Positions 34,713 through 44,468 are shown, counted from the first letter of the stretch. The stretch: DNA of 64,000 nt from Granulicella mallensis MP5ACTX8 (GCF_000178955.2 NC_016631.1:5332001-5396000), one strand, 5' to 3'. Notes: generated by a model not told the origin, from the sequence alone. Made by a program: numbers and translations.

Positions 34713-35036
34713 ATGTGTCTCGCCATTCCAGGGAAAGTCGTTGAGACCTTCGACAAGGGCGGCATGCTGATGGCGCGCGTGCAGTTTGGCGGCATCACCC
34801 GCGAGGCTTGTCTCGAATACGTTCCCGAGACCATCGTCGGCGATTATGTGCTGGTCCACGTCGGCTTCGCCATCAGCCGCATCGATGAGGCGGAAGCCGA
34901 ACGTACCTATCAGGCTCTTAAGGAGTTGGATCAGCTCACGGAGCTCGAGTCTCCTATCGTCGAAGAGGTGGAAGAGCCGCCGCCGGTTGACGAGCCTATC
35001 GACGAACCCGTGGTTGCCGGGGGTAAAACCCAATGA
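34713..35036 (+). CDS. hypC: hydrogenase maturation chaperone HypC, extended tail
   Basis: 107 aa. The N-terminal [10 protein letters not shown] with the essential Cys2 and the following [17 protein letters not shown] are diagnostic. HypC moves the Fe(CN)2CO unit between HypD and the large subunit. The C-terminal 30 residues ([17 protein letters not shown]) are an acidic, proline-rich tail beyond the usual 75-90 aa. It overlaps hypD by four bases. Confidence 0.95.
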   Translation: MCLAIPGKVVETFDKGGMLMARVQFGGITREACLEYVPETIVGDYVLVHVGFAISRIDEAEAERTYQALKELDQLTELESPIVEEVEEPPPVDEPIDEPVVAGGKTQ

Positions 35037-36187
35037 AATACCTCGATGAATATCGTGACAGCGAAGTGGCCGCAAAGATCCTGGCCGAGATGCGCCGCAT
35101 CCAGACGCGTCCCTGGGTGCTCATGGAAGTCTGTGGCGGCCAGACGCACTCGATCGTCAAGCACGGCATCGATCATCTGCTGCCGCCGGGCATGGAGCTC
35201 GTCCACGGCCCCGGTTGCCCCGTCTGCGTCACGCCGCTTGAGATGATTGATAAAGCCCACGCCATCGCGCGCTGCCAGAATGTCATCTTCTGCTCCTTCG
35301 GCGATATGCTTCGGGTCCCTGGCTCGGACGGCGATCTCTTCACCATCAAATCTCTCGGCGGCGATGTCCGCATCGTCTACTCGCCGCTCGACTGTCTCAA
35401 GATCGCCCGCGCCAATCCCGACAAGCAGGTCGTCTTCTTTGCCATCGGCTTCGAGACCACCGCTCCCGCCAATGCGATGCTCGCCTGGCGCGCACGCGAG
35501 GACAAGGTGAACAACCTCTCCCTGCTTGTCTCGCATGTGCTCGTCCCGCCTGCGCTTGAAGCGATCCTCAGCGCGCCGGACAATCGAGTGAACGGTTTCC
35601 TGGGTCCCGGTCACGTCTGCGCTGTCATGGGTTACAGCGAGTACGAGCCCATCAGCGCCCGCTTCCATGTGCCTATCGTGATCACCGGTTTTGAGCCCAT
35701 CGATATCCTTCACGGCGTACTCATGACGCTGCAGCAACTTGAAGAAGGCCGCGCCACCGTTGAGAATCAGTACTCCCGCATCCTCGACCGCACCGGCAAT
35801 CTGCCCGCACAAAATCTCATCGGCAAGGTCTTCGAAGTCGGCGACCGCAAGTGGCGCGGTATCGGCTCCATTCCGCGGAGCGGCTATCGACTGCGCCCGG
35901 AGTTTGCCTCTCACGACGCCGAAAAGATCTTCGACGTCGCGGAGATCGCCACGCTCGAGCCTGCTATCTGTATCAGCGGCGAGATTCTGCGAGGCATCAA
36001 GAAACCTCACGATTGCCCCGCCTTCGGCACGCAGTGCTCTCCGCAGCGTCCGCTCGGGGCAACGATGGTTTCGGCGGAGGGCGCTTGCGCCGCCTACTAC
36101 GCCTATGGCCGGCATCTCAATCCGCAGGGCCTGAATGCGCCGCTGCATCAGATCGAGTCCGCGCCCGTCCCCGTAGTCCTTGGATAA
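35033..36187 (+). CDS. hypD: hydrogenase Fe-ligand assembly protein HypD
   Basis: 384 aa, standard HypD length. Motifs: [25 protein letters not shown] with the reactive cysteine pair, [19 protein letters not shown], and a C-terminal cluster-binding region with [13 protein letters not shown] and [10 protein letters not shown]. HypD assembles Fe(CN)2CO with HypC and HypE. It starts within the hypC stop (ATGA), so translation is coupled. Confidence 0.95.
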   Translation: MKYLDEYRDSEVAAKILAEMRRIQTRPWVLMEVCGGQTHSIVKHGIDHLLPPGMELVHGPGCPVCVTPLEMIDKAHAIARCQNVIFCSFGDMLRVPGSDGDLFTIKSLGGDVRIVYSPLDCLKIARANPDKQVVFFAIGFETTAPANAMLAWRAREDKVNNLSLLVSHVLVPPALEAILSAPDNRVNGFLGPGHVCAVMGYSEYEPISARFHVPIVITGFEPIDILHGVLMTLQQLEEGRATVENQYSRILDRTGNLPAQNLIGKVFEVGDRKWRGIGSIPRSGYRLRPEFASHDAEKIFDVAEIATLEPAICISGEILRGIKKPHDCPAFGTQCSPQRPLGATMVSAEGACAAYYAYGRHLNPQGLNAPLHQIESAPVPVVLG

Positions 36188-36201
36188 GAAAGCGAGACCG
36201 T

Positions 36202-37311
36202 ATGCCCATGGCGATCGCACCGGAGACCGTGAAGGTAAAGGAAGAAGAAAGAGTCTCGCCCGTCTTCGGCTCGTGTCCGCTGCCCATCTTCGATCACAAG
36301 CAGATCGTGCTCGGTCATGGCAGCGGTGGCAAGCTCACTTCCGAGCTCATCGAGAAGATCTTTCTTCCCGCCTTCAGCAATCCCATCCTCGACAAGCTGG
36401 ACGACCAGGCGTTACTCAACATCGGAGACACGCGTCTTGCGTTCACCACCGACTCCTTCGTCGTCACCCCCATCTTCTTCCCCGGAGGCGACATCGGCCG
36501 TCTCGCCGTGCACGGTACCGTCAACGATCTGGCCATGAGCGGTGCCCGCCCCCTCTACCTCTCAGCCGCGTTCATCCTGGAGGAAGGCCTGCGGGTTGAG
36601 GATCTCTGCCGCGTCGTCGAATCCATGCGGGCCGCCGCTGCCGATTCCGGGGTGCACTTCGTCACGGGGGACACCAAGGTCGTCAACCGGGGCAAGGGCG
36701 ACCAGATCTTCATTACCACTACCGGCATCGGCGTCGTGGAGGCGAACGTCAACATCTCCGCCAGCCGCGCCCAGCCTGGCGATTGCATCCTCCTGAGCGG
36801 AACCATCGGCGATCATGGCATGGCCATCATGTCGCAGCGTGAGGGCTTGGAGTTCGAGAGCGAGATCGCCAGCGACTGTGCCTCTCTCCACGATCTCGTC
36901 GCACAGATGCTAGCCACACCCTCAGAGACGACAGACTTCCTTCACTGCCTGCGAGACCCGACGCGCGGCGGCGTTGCAACCACGCTCAATGAAATCGCTA
37001 AAGCCAGCCACTCCGGCATGCTTCTGCACGAGCAGTCCATCCCCGTGCGGGAGTCCGTCCGCGGCGCCTGCGAGATCCTCGGGCTAGACCCGCTTTACGT
37101 CGCCAACGAGGGCAAGCTGCTAGCCGTTGTGGCGCCCGAGATGGGCGAAGCTGTCCTCGCCCGTATGCGCCAGCATCCCCTTGGGCGGGACGCTGCGATC
37201 ATTGGCGAAGTCGTCGCCACCCATCCGGGCATGGTGTTGATGAAGACCGGTATCGGCGGTACCCGTGTGCTTGACGTCATGTTCGGCGAGCAGCTGCCGC
37301 GCATCTGTTGA
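36202..37311 (+). CDS. hypE: hydrogenase maturation protein HypE
   Basis: 369 aa from the ATG at 36202, 14 bases after hypD; the frame is open further upstream but overlaps hypD. HypE converts the carbamoyl group passed by HypF to thiocyanate on its C-terminal cysteine. The C-terminus ends PRIC, as required. Other motifs: GHGSGGKLTSELI, TTDSFVVTP, GDIGRLAVHGTVNDLAMSGA, RDPTRGGVATTLNEIA. Confidence 0.95.
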   Translation: MPMAIAPETVKVKEEERVSPVFGSCPLPIFDHKQIVLGHGSGGKLTSELIEKIFLPAFSNPILDKLDDQALLNIGDTRLAFTTDSFVVTPIFFPGGDIGRLAVHGTVNDLAMSGARPLYLSAAFILEEGLRVEDLCRVVESMRAAAADSGVHFVTGDTKVVNRGKGDQIFITTTGIGVVEANVNISASRAQPGDCILLSGTIGDHGMAIMSQREGLEFESEIASDCASLHDLVAQMLATPSETTDFLHCLRDPTRGGVATTLNEIAKASHSGMLLHEQSIPVRESVRGACEILGLDPLYVANEGKLLAVVAPEMGEAVLARMRQHPLGRDAAIIGEVVATHPGMVLMKTGIGGTRVLDVMFGEQLPRIC

Positions 37312-37619
37312 GGAGTTTATTGTCAGATCGCATGGATGCAATCAACAAAAACTGCATGCAACAAGAAATAATTTGAAATGCTTTGACATACCGAATGGCA
37401 AGGCGTAGGTTAGAGCCCGCTTGAAATTTGCCGTTCTTGCTCCTTTGAAGTTCCAGTCGGAATGTACCTTCTGCTGATGTACCTTTTCTCAGGAAGCTTG
37501 CATCGTAACTCTTACGGCCTGTAGCCCGGCAAGCCACGATCCCGGACATTCGTATGCTGTAAAGCCCCGCCCAATGGGGTGCACTCCCGCACGCATTTAG
37601 TACCGCGAAGGAGGATGCA
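37312..37619 (+). promoter_or_regulatory. promoter region ahead of hydrogenase structural genes
   Basis: A 308-base gap that starts a new transcription unit. TTGACA (37383-37388) is followed after 17 bases by TAGGTT (37406-37411), a plausible -35/-10 pair that leaves a leader of about 200 bases. GGAGG sits just before hhyS. No open frame here is credible. Confidence 0.4.
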
Positions 37620-38672
37620 ATGGCTGAACAAGCAAGCACGATCACTAAGGCTCCAGCTGTCTCCGATATACACATTGTCTGGATCACTGCCGGTCTGGGT
37701 TGCGACGGGGACAGCGTCTCCATTACCGCAGCCGAGCAGCCCAGCATCGAAGACGTTCTCCTGGGAGCTATTCCCGGCCTGCCCAAGGTCCACCTGCACA
37801 ACCCCGTTCTTGCTTACGAGAACGGCGATGATTTTATGAAGTTCTACTACGACGCCGAAAAGGGTTTGCTCGATCCTTTTGTGTTGGTCGTCGAAGGCTC
37901 CATCCCTAACGAGAAGATCAAAGAAGAGGGCTACTGGGCCGCCGTCGGCACTAACCCCGAGACAGGCCAGCCGATCACTACCTGCGAATGGATCGATCGC
38001 CTCGCGCCGAAGGCTCTCGCGGTAATCGGTGCAGGAACTTGCGCAACCTATGGCGGAATTCACGCCATGGCGGGCAATCCTACTGGCTGCATGGGCCTCG
38101 CCGATTATCTCGGCTGGGACTGGCGCTCCAAGGCCGGTTTGCCCATCGTCAACGTGCCTGGCTGTCCGGTGCAGCCCGACAACTTCATGGAGACCGTACT
38201 CTATCTGCTCTATCAAGTCGCTGGCCTCGCGCCTATGATTCCTCTGGACAAACAGCTCCGTCCGACATGGCTCTTCGGCAAGACGGTGCATGAAGGCTGC
38301 GACCGAGGTTCCTATTATGAGCAGGGCGACTTTGCTCACAACTATGGCTCCTCCAAATGCCTCGTCAAACTTGGCTGCTGGGGCCCGGTGGTCGATTGCA
38401 ATGTGACCAAGCGCGGCTGGATGCGCGGTATCGGCGGCTGTCCGAATGTTGGCGGTATCTGCATCGGCTGCACCATGCCCGGATTCCCCGACAAGTTCAT
38501 GCCGTTCATGGATGAGCCGCCGGGCGGCACGCTCTCTTCCACCATCATCGGTACCTATGGGCGCATGATCCGCACCCTTCGCGGCATCACCAACACGACG
38601 CTCAACAAAGAGCCGAAGTGGCGCCATTCAAGGCCAGAGCTCACCACCGGCTATCACCCCACGACCTACTAA
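37620..38672 (+). CDS. hhyS: [NiFe] hydrogenase small subunit, group 1h type
   Basis: 350 aa. Carries the FeS clusters that pass electrons from the active site. The N-terminus has no Tat signal, and near it C28-D-G-D31 replaces the usual CxxC of the proximal cluster: Asp for Cys is the hallmark of actinobacterial group 1h (former group 5) enzymes, tied to oxygen tolerance. Other motifs: AGTCATYGG, NVPGCPVQPDNFMETV, and a C-terminal run of cysteines (KCLVKLGCWGPVVDC, GGCPNVGGICIGC). Such enzymes take up H2 at atmospheric levels. GGAGG precedes the ATG. Confidence 0.93.
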   Translation: MAEQASTITKAPAVSDIHIVWITAGLGCDGDSVSITAAEQPSIEDVLLGAIPGLPKVHLHNPVLAYENGDDFMKFYYDAEKGLLDPFVLVVEGSIPNEKIKEEGYWAAVGTNPETGQPITTCEWIDRLAPKALAVIGAGTCATYGGIHAMAGNPTGCMGLADYLGWDWRSKAGLPIVNVPGCPVQPDNFMETVLYLLYQVAGLAPMIPLDKQLRPTWLFGKTVHEGCDRGSYYEQGDFAHNYGSSKCLVKLGCWGPVVDCNVTKRGWMRGIGGCPNVGGICIGCTMPGFPDKFMPFMDEPPGGTLSSTIIGTYGRMIRTLRGITNTTLNKEPKWRHSRPELTTGYHPTTY

Positions 38673-38698
38673 TTAAAACGGAACGCAAGGATAATTCC

Positions 38699-40501
38699 AT
38701 GGCGACGATTCCTGAAACTCTGGCCCACGAAGCACAGAAAAAGCGCACTCTTGTCGAGATGAACTGGGATCCGATCACCCGCATCGTCGGGAGCCTCGGT
38801 ATCTTCACCAAGATCGACTTCCAGAACCGTGAAGTCGCCGAGTGCTACAGCACCTCGTCCATCTTTCGCGGGTACTCTGTTTTCATGAAGGGGAAGGATC
38901 CGCGCGATGCCCACTTCATCACCAGCCGCATCTGCGGCATCTGCGGAGACAACCACGCGACCTGCGCTGTTTACGCGCAGAACATGGCCTTCGGCGTGCG
39001 CCCGCCCGCGTTAGCCGAGTGGATCATCAACCTCGGCGAAGCGGCCGAGTACATGTTTGACCACAACATCTTTCAGGACAATCTCGTCGGCGTCGACTTC
39101 TGCGAGCAGATGGTGAAGGAGACCAATCCCGGCGTCTGGGACAAAGCCCAGTCCACTCCTTCGCCCAACGCGGACAAGCATGGCTATAAAACCATCGCCG
39201 ACATCATGACGGCGCTCAACCCCTTCACCGGCACCTTCTATCGTGAGACGCTCGCGATGAGCCGCCTCACCCGCGAGATGTTCTGCCTCATGGAAGGTCG
39301 CCACGTTCATCCGTCTACCCTCTATCCGGGCGGCGTCGGCACCGTGGCCACCATTCAGCTCTTCACCGACTACCTGGTTCGCCTGATGAAGTATGTCGAG
39401 TTCATGAAGAAGGTTGTGCCGCTACACGATGACCTCTTCGACTTCTTCTACGAAGCTCTTCCCGGCTATGAGAAGGTCGGCCTGCGCCGCACGCTGCTGG
39501 CCTGTTGGGGCTCCTACAACGATCCCGATTATTGCGACTATCAGTACAAGAACATGGACGCGTGGGGCAAGAAGATGTTCGTCACCCCCGGCGTCGTCGT
39601 GGACGGCAAGCTCGTTACGAATAACCTGGTCGACATCAACCGCAACATCCGCATCCTGCTTGGCAGCTCCTACTACGAGGACTGGCAGGGCAAAGAGACC
39701 TTCGTCAAGAAGGACCCGCTTGGCAATCCGATCGACCAGAACCATCCCTGGAACCAGACGACTACGCCGCGTCCGCAGAAGCGCGACTTCAACGGCAACT
39801 ACACCTGGGTTATGTCGCCGCGCTGGTATGACGAACGTACCGGCGATCATCTCGCGCTCGACACTGGCGGCGGCCCCATCGCGCGCCTCTGGTCCACTGC
39901 GCTCTCCGGCCTGGTCGATATCAACTACGTGAAGGCCACCGGTCACAGCGTCAAGATCAATCTTCCCAAAACCGCGCTTCTTCCCGAGGTTGAATTCGAG
40001 TGGAAGATCCCGCAGTGGAGCAATACCATCGAGCGCGATCGCGCTCGCACCTACTTCCAGGCCTACGCCGCTGCCACCGCCCTGCACTTCGTTGAGAAGG
40101 CCCTCGCCGAACTGCACGCTGGCCGCACCGCCACCTGGTCTGAGTTCAAAGTTCCCGATGACGCTATCGGTTGCGGATTCCACGAGGCGGTACGCGGCGT
40201 GCTTTCGCATCATGTTGTCATTCGCGACGGCAAGATCGCCAATTATCACCCCTATCCGCCTACTCCGTGGAATGCAAATCCGCGCGATATCTATGGCACG
40301 CCCGGCCCCTATGAAGATGCGGTGCAGAACACGCCGCTCTTCGAAGAGAACGGTCCCGACAAGTTCAAGGGAATCGATATCATGCGAACAGTTCGCAGCT
40401 TCGATCCCTGTCTCCCCTGCGGCGTGCATATGTATGTCGGCGACGGCCGCACCATTGAGGTCCAACACTCGCCCATGTTTGGGGCTGCGGGGAACAAATA
40501 A
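38699..40501 (+). CDS. hhyL: [NiFe] hydrogenase large subunit, group 1h type
   Basis: 600 aa from the ATG at 38699 (26 bases after hhyS). The four nickel ligands are present: RICGICGD (C79, C82) near the N-terminus and DPCLPCGVH (C571, C574) near the C-terminus. The 23 residues after H577 form the tail removed by the maturation protease. The WDPITRIVGSLG and GRHVHPSTLYPGGVG segments are typical of uptake hydrogenases. Its stop overlaps the start of the next gene (TAATG), so expression is coupled. Confidence 0.95.
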   Translation: MATIPETLAHEAQKKRTLVEMNWDPITRIVGSLGIFTKIDFQNREVAECYSTSSIFRGYSVFMKGKDPRDAHFITSRICGICGDNHATCAVYAQNMAFGVRPPALAEWIINLGEAAEYMFDHNIFQDNLVGVDFCEQMVKETNPGVWDKAQSTPSPNADKHGYKTIADIMTALNPFTGTFYRETLAMSRLTREMFCLMEGRHVHPSTLYPGGVGTVATIQLFTDYLVRLMKYVEFMKKVVPLHDDLFDFFYEALPGYEKVGLRRTLLACWGSYNDPDYCDYQYKNMDAWGKKMFVTPGVVVDGKLVTNNLVDINRNIRILLGSSYYEDWQGKETFVKKDPLGNPIDQNHPWNQTTTPRPQKRDFNGNYTWVMSPRWYDERTGDHLALDTGGGPIARLWSTALSGLVDINYVKATGHSVKINLPKTALLPEVEFEWKIPQWSNTIERDRARTYFQAYAAATALHFVEKALAELHAGRTATWSEFKVPDDAIGCGFHEAVRGVLSHHVVIRDGKIANYHPYPPTPWNANPRDIYGTPGPYEDAVQNTPLFEENGPDKFKGIDIMRTVRSFDPCLPCGVHMYVGDGRTIEVQHSPMFGAAGNK

Positions 40502-41094
40502 TGGCCGCCTCTGCTGTTGTCATTGAAAGCATCGGAGAGAACCAGTCTGCTTCGGCTGCGTCGCCGCAACCTCGCAAACCCAGTGAGTTCAAGGTTCAAA
40601 CCGATCGCGTCGAAAAGCTCGCAGCCCGTCTCGAACAGGCCAACGATCCCGAGACCCGCGCCACGGCGCTTGAACTCGTGCAGTCCGTCATCGAATTGCA
40701 TGGTGCCGCATTGCAGGCTCTCATCGACCGCTGCATCGCTACCGAAGAAGGCGAACGCATCCTCAATGAGGCCCTGCAGGACGATCTCGTCTCCAGCATG
40801 TTCCTTCTGCACAACCTGCATCCCGACGATCTCGAAACCCGCGTTCTGCGCGGCATTGAATCCGTACGCCCGTATCTGCAGGAGCATGGTGGCGACTGCG
40901 AGCTTGCCGGACTGGACAACGGCATTGTGCGCCTGCGTCTTCACGGTAACTGCGGCAGTTGTCCTTCGTCCTCGCTCACTCTCAAAAACGCCGTCGAAGA
41001 GGCACTCTTTCAGGCCGCGCCGGATATCAAAGAGATTATTGCGGAAAACTCGGCAGCCAAACCTGCCACCTCAAACCTTGTGATGATCCAGTAA
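40501..41094 (+). CDS. NifU C-terminal-like Fe-S scaffold protein
   Basis: 197 aa. The C-terminal domain (about 118-185) is NifU-like: RPYLQEHGGDCELAGL and the cluster-binding C151-G-S-C154. The first 110 residues are helical with no assigned domain. NifU-like proteins are a usual companion of group 1h hydrogenases and probably deliver the Fe-S clusters of the small subunit, which is inferred. It starts in the hhyL stop codon. Confidence 0.88.
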   Translation: MAASAVVIESIGENQSASAASPQPRKPSEFKVQTDRVEKLAARLEQANDPETRATALELVQSVIELHGAALQALIDRCIATEEGERILNEALQDDLVSSMFLLHNLHPDDLETRVLRGIESVRPYLQEHGGDCELAGLDNGIVRLRLHGNCGSCPSSSLTLKNAVEEALFQAAPDIKEIIAENSAAKPATSNLVMIQ

Positions 41095-41103
41095 AGGAGA
41101 CCT

Positions 41104-41283
41104 ATGGCACACGACGACGTAAAGCCGGACGCCCCTTCGCATACGCCTGGCACACCTCGAGGCGAGAACCGCGCCGCGCCTCTCAAGACTCGGATGACGC
41201 GCACGGCAAAGGATGCCACAGGGATCAATGTTGCCGATCGCAAGCCGATTCATCCGCTGATGCCGAATCTTCCTCCAGCGTAA
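41104..41283 (+). CDS. small protein (59 aa) in the hydrogenase operon
   Basis: ATG with AAAGGAG seven bases ahead, 59 codons, ending 21 bases before the DUF5947-like gene. The product is polar and proline/threonine-rich, with no membrane segment: MAHDDVKPDAPSHTP at the start and IHPLMPNLPPA at the end. Position, frame and ribosome site make it credible; family not recognised. Confidence 0.65.
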   Translation: MAHDDVKPDAPSHTPGTPRGENRAAPLKTRMTRTAKDATGINVADRKPIHPLMPNLPPA

Positions 41284-41304
41284 CGAGCAAAGCCAGGGCA
41301 TGCC

Positions 41305-41964
41305 ATGAGTGAAGCCTTCAATGAGACACCGGAACGCGACGCGGCGTCTTCGTTCCTGCGCCAGTTTGCCCGCCGGCGCACGTCCGCGGAACCGGAAGAG
41401 CGCTGCGAACTCTGTAGCACCGCGCTTAATCCTCTGCATCAGCACCTTCTCGATCCAAAGAAACGGCAGATCCTTTGCGCCTGCGACGGGTGCGCCATTC
41501 TCTTCTGCGGTCAGGCGGGAGCGCACTATCTTCGCGTGCCGCGCCGTCTCCGCAGCCTCATCGACTTCCAGATCAGCGATCTGCAGTGGGAGGCGTTGAT
41601 GGTTCCCATCAACCTCGCCTTCTTCTATCGCGACACCGCCGCCGACAAGGTCTTCGCAATGTATCCCAGCCCGGCTGGCGCCACCGAATCTCTTCTCACA
41701 CTCGATTCCTGGCAGGAGATCGTTGCGCAGAATCCGGATCTCCAGACCATGGAGGCTGATGTCGAAGCACTTCTCGTCAACCGGGTCGGCAACAGTTCGG
41801 AGTACTATCTCGTGCCGATCGATGAATGTTATCGCCTGGTTGGAATCATCCGCATGCATTGGCGCGGACTATCCGGCGGCACCGACGTGTGGAAAGAGAT
41901 TCAGCGGTTTTTTGACGACCTGCGCGCACGCAGTACAGAGAGCCGGAGGCCCGTGCATGCCTGA
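41305..41964 (+). CDS. DUF5947-like protein with rubredoxin-like double CxxC
   Basis: 219 aa. Cysteines C34/C37 (CELC) and C60/C63 (CDGC) make a rubredoxin-type iron or zinc site in the N-terminal third; the rest is a mixed alpha/beta domain with LGVP-type strands ending near GTDVWKEIQRFFDDL. Such proteins are known as neighbours of group 1h hydrogenases but have no proven function; an electron-transfer or maturation role is inferred. The family name is from memory of such clusters. It overlaps the next gene by eight bases. Confidence 0.75.
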   Translation: MSEAFNETPERDAASSFLRQFARRRTSAEPEERCELCSTALNPLHQHLLDPKKRQILCACDGCAILFCGQAGAHYLRVPRRLRSLIDFQISDLQWEALMVPINLAFFYRDTAADKVFAMYPSPAGATESLLTLDSWQEIVAQNPDLQTMEADVEALLVNRVGNSSEYYLVPIDECYRLVGIIRMHWRGLSGGTDVWKEIQRFFDDLRARSTESRRPVHA

Positions 41965-42625
41965 GCTTCAGTTCCAGATCGAGGGCGCAGAGGCGGTGAA
42001 GCACGCGGCTACGCCCTTGCTTGCACTCAAGCTGCGCATCACGAATCTTCCCGCGAGCGAGCCCATCCATACCCTCACGCTCAAGTGCCAAGTCCAGATC
42101 GAGCCGGCAAAGCGTCGCTATCTTCCGCCCGAGCAGGAAAAACTCGCCGACCTCTTCGGCGAACCTTCGCGCTGGAGCCGTACCGTCAAGCCGCTGCACT
42201 GGATGAACACCAGCGTCGCCGTGCAGGGATTTACCGGCAGCGTTCTCGTTGACCTCGAACTTCCGTGCACCTTCGACTTCAACGTCGCTTCCACCAAGTA
42301 CTTCCACGCGCTCGAAGCGGGTGATATCCCCCTCTGCGTCATGTTCAGCGGAACGGTCTTCTATCAGTCACAACAAGAGACGCTGCAAGTGGCGCAGATA
42401 CCGTGGGATCGTGAGGCTTATTTCAAACTTCCTGTCTCCATTTGGAAGGAGATGATGGACGCACACTTTCCTAACAGCGCCTGGCTCAGTCTGCGCCGCG
42501 ACACTTTCGAACAGCTCTACGACTACAAGGTTCGTAATGGTCTGCCCACATGGGAGCAGGCCATCGAGCGTCTGATCTCCTCGAACGAGGTCGTCGCTGA
42601 GAGACCTGACGAGGTGACGGCATGA
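41957..42625 (+). CDS. DUF6084-like protein of hydrogenase cluster
   Basis: 222 aa from the ATG at 41957, which overlaps the previous gene. Beta-rich, with PELQFQIEGAEAVKHAATP at the start, CQVQIEPAKRRY and a C-terminal helix region (SWLSLRRDTFEQLYDYK-like, here NSAWLSLRRDTFEQLYDYK). The gene order (DUF5947-like, then this) matches that seen with actinobacterial hydrogenases. Function unknown. It overlaps the following gene by four bases. Confidence 0.72.
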   Translation: MPELQFQIEGAEAVKHAATPLLALKLRITNLPASEPIHTLTLKCQVQIEPAKRRYLPPEQEKLADLFGEPSRWSRTVKPLHWMNTSVAVQGFTGSVLVDLELPCTFDFNVASTKYFHALEAGDIPLCVMFSGTVFYQSQQETLQVAQIPWDREAYFKLPVSIWKEMMDAHFPNSAWLSLRRDTFEQLYDYKVRNGLPTWEQAIERLISSNEVVAERPDEVTA

Positions 42626-43941
42626 ACTTCGAGAACGCTGAAAAGATCGCCGCCGCCATCCTCTACGAGGGATACATCCTCTACCCCTATCGCCCTACCG
42701 CGATTAAAAATCGCCAGCGCTGGAACTTCGGCACGCTCTATCCGCGCGTCTACGCCGCAGCTCAAAGGCCGAAGGAGCCCTTTCGCCTGCAAGCCGAGTG
42801 CATCGTCCTCGCGGAGGAAGGCGCGACTCTCGACATCAAGATCAGCTTTCTCCAACTCATTCGCCAGGGCCGCGCCCTCGACGGTACGGAGGATGCAGCC
42901 GCCCTCGCCGATCCCTCCCTCGCATGGGAAGAAGCGGTCGAGCGCACCTCCGAGCATCCACAGCTTCTCCTTGGCGATCTTCTCGCCCAACCTCAGCAGC
43001 TCACGCTTCATCTCGGAGCAGCCACACTCCCGGGAGATCAGGTCGTCGCACCTCAGACAGATCTCCAGGCACTCTTTACCGTGCGTGTCGAGGCTCTCGA
43101 GTCCGGTGCCATGAAGCTTCACATTGAACTGGATAACATCACGCCACTGCGCAGCGAAGCCGCCGCCAAACGTGACGAAGCGCTTCCGCACTCACTCGTC
43201 TCCGCGCACATGCTTCTCGGTCTCACCGGTGGCGAGTTCGTCTCCCTGCTCGATCCGCAGGAGAGCTATAGCGGGGCCGTCGCCACCTGTAGCAATATCG
43301 GCGTCTTTCCTGTTCTTGTCGGCACCGAGCCGAAGCGCACCATGATGTTGTGTTCGCCGATCATCCTCTACGATTATCCGCAGATTGCGCCTGAAAGCGG
43401 CGGTGATTTCTTCGATGGCACCGAGATGGACGAGATGCTCACCCTCCGCGTCCTCACCCTGACCGATGCGGAGAAAGAGGAGATGCGCAATGGCGATCCA
43501 CGCGCTCGCCAGATCCTTGAGCGCACGGAAAATATGACACCCGAAGCAATGCTCAAAGCGCATGGTGTTGTTCGCTCCTTGCGCCAGATTCGCGAGATCC
43601 CTGCCAACGAACCCTTCGGAGAATGGAATCCCTTTGCGGAAGCCAAGGCGCCGCCGGAGAGCGTTACCGTCTTCGGAGTGGCACTTCGCGTCGGCGACCG
43701 TGTGCGCATCTGGCCGCAGAAGAACGCCGACATCATGGACATGGCACTCGAGGGCAAGGTCGCCGTCATCGAAGCGATCGAGCAGGACTTCGAAGACCAG
43801 GTACAGTTCGCCGTTGTACTCGATGACGATCCCGGCCGCGAGTTCGGCATGATGCGTCAGCCTGGGCATCGCTTCTTCTATTCGCCCGAAGAGGTTGAAC
43901 CGGTCAGCGAAGCGTTTGCTACGGAGAGAGAACTCAAATGA
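42622..43941 (+). CDS. 439-aa protein of unknown function in hydrogenase operon
   Basis: No signal peptide or membrane segment. N-terminus AILYEGYILYPYRPTAIKN; C-terminal 80 residues form a small beta domain (VFGVALRVGDRVRIWPQKN and VQFAVVLDDDPG), similar in outline to SH3/KOW-like folds. No catalytic motif found. It is joined to both neighbours by four-base overlaps, so it is made together with them. Probably a maturation or assembly factor, on context alone. Confidence 0.75.
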   Translation: MNFENAEKIAAAILYEGYILYPYRPTAIKNRQRWNFGTLYPRVYAAAQRPKEPFRLQAECIVLAEEGATLDIKISFLQLIRQGRALDGTEDAAALADPSLAWEEAVERTSEHPQLLLGDLLAQPQQLTLHLGAATLPGDQVVAPQTDLQALFTVRVEALESGAMKLHIELDNITPLRSEAAAKRDEALPHSLVSAHMLLGLTGGEFVSLLDPQESYSGAVATCSNIGVFPVLVGTEPKRTMMLCSPIILYDYPQIAPESGGDFFDGTEMDEMLTLRVLTLTDAEKEEMRNGDPRARQILERTENMTPEAMLKAHGVVRSLRQIREIPANEPFGEWNPFAEAKAPPESVTVFGVALRVGDRVRIWPQKNADIMDMALEGKVAVIEAIEQDFEDQVQFAVVLDDDPGREFGMMRQPGHRFFYSPEEVEPVSEAFATERELK

Positions 43942-44468
43942 CGGGCACAACTTTAGTTGCGGGCGTTGGCAACATCTTCCTCGGCGATGACGCCTTCGGT
44001 GTCGAGGTAGCGCGCTCTCTCGCTCGCCGCACTCTTGCGCCCGACATCCTCGTGAAGGACTTCGGCATTCGCGGCTTCGATCTCGCATACGCACTGCTCG
44101 AGCCCTGGGACGCCGTCATCCTCGTCGATGCACTTCCGCGCAACGATGCTCCGGGCACGCTCTACATCGTTGAACCCGACCTTTCGCAGATGGGCGATCC
44201 CTCCACTCCGGGGATGGAGATGAATCCACACAGCATGGATCCGGTGCGCGTTCTCAATCTTGCGCTCACGATGGGACCGATCACAGCCCCCGTCTTTGTC
44301 GTCGGCTGCGAGCCCCACGACTTCGGTGATGAATTGGAGGGCCGTATGGGCCTCTCCGCGCCGGTGCAAGCCGTAGTAGAAGAAGCGTCCAACATGGTGG
44401 AAGGACTTGTCGCAAGGATCAGGGCAGACGCAACCACCATACAACCGCCGGTATTGGCGGCAATGTAG
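43938..44468 (+). CDS. hydrogenase maturation protease (HyaD/HybD family, M52)
   Basis: 176 aa. The peptidase that trims the C-terminal tail of the large subunit after nickel insertion. The N-terminal LVAGVGNIFLGDDAFGVEV holds the metal-binding Glu/Asp region (GN..L.DD.. GVE), VDALP carries the second acidic ligand, and MNPHSMDP the His. Its product is needed for the 23-residue tail of HhyL. It overlaps the 439-aa gene by four bases. Confidence 0.92.
   Translation: MTGTTLVAGVGNIFLGDDAFGVEVARSLARRTLAPDILVKDFGIRGFDLAYALLEPWDAVILVDALPRNDAPGTLYIVEPDLSQMGDPSTPGMEMNPHSMDPVRVLNLALTMGPITAPVFVVGCEPHDFGDELEGRMGLSAPVQAVVEEASNMVEGLVARIRADATTIQPPVLAAM

Noticed and set aside
34931-36220. 429-aa antisense frame across hypC/hypD
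   Set aside because: Fully inside well-identified hyp genes on the other strand.
37377-37420. Possible sigma-54 promoter near TGGCAAGG
   Set aside because: Spacing to a TTGC-type box does not fit; a -35/-10 pair fits better.
37512-38627. 371-aa antisense frame over hhyS
   Set aside because: Shadow of hhyS; no ribosome site or domain.
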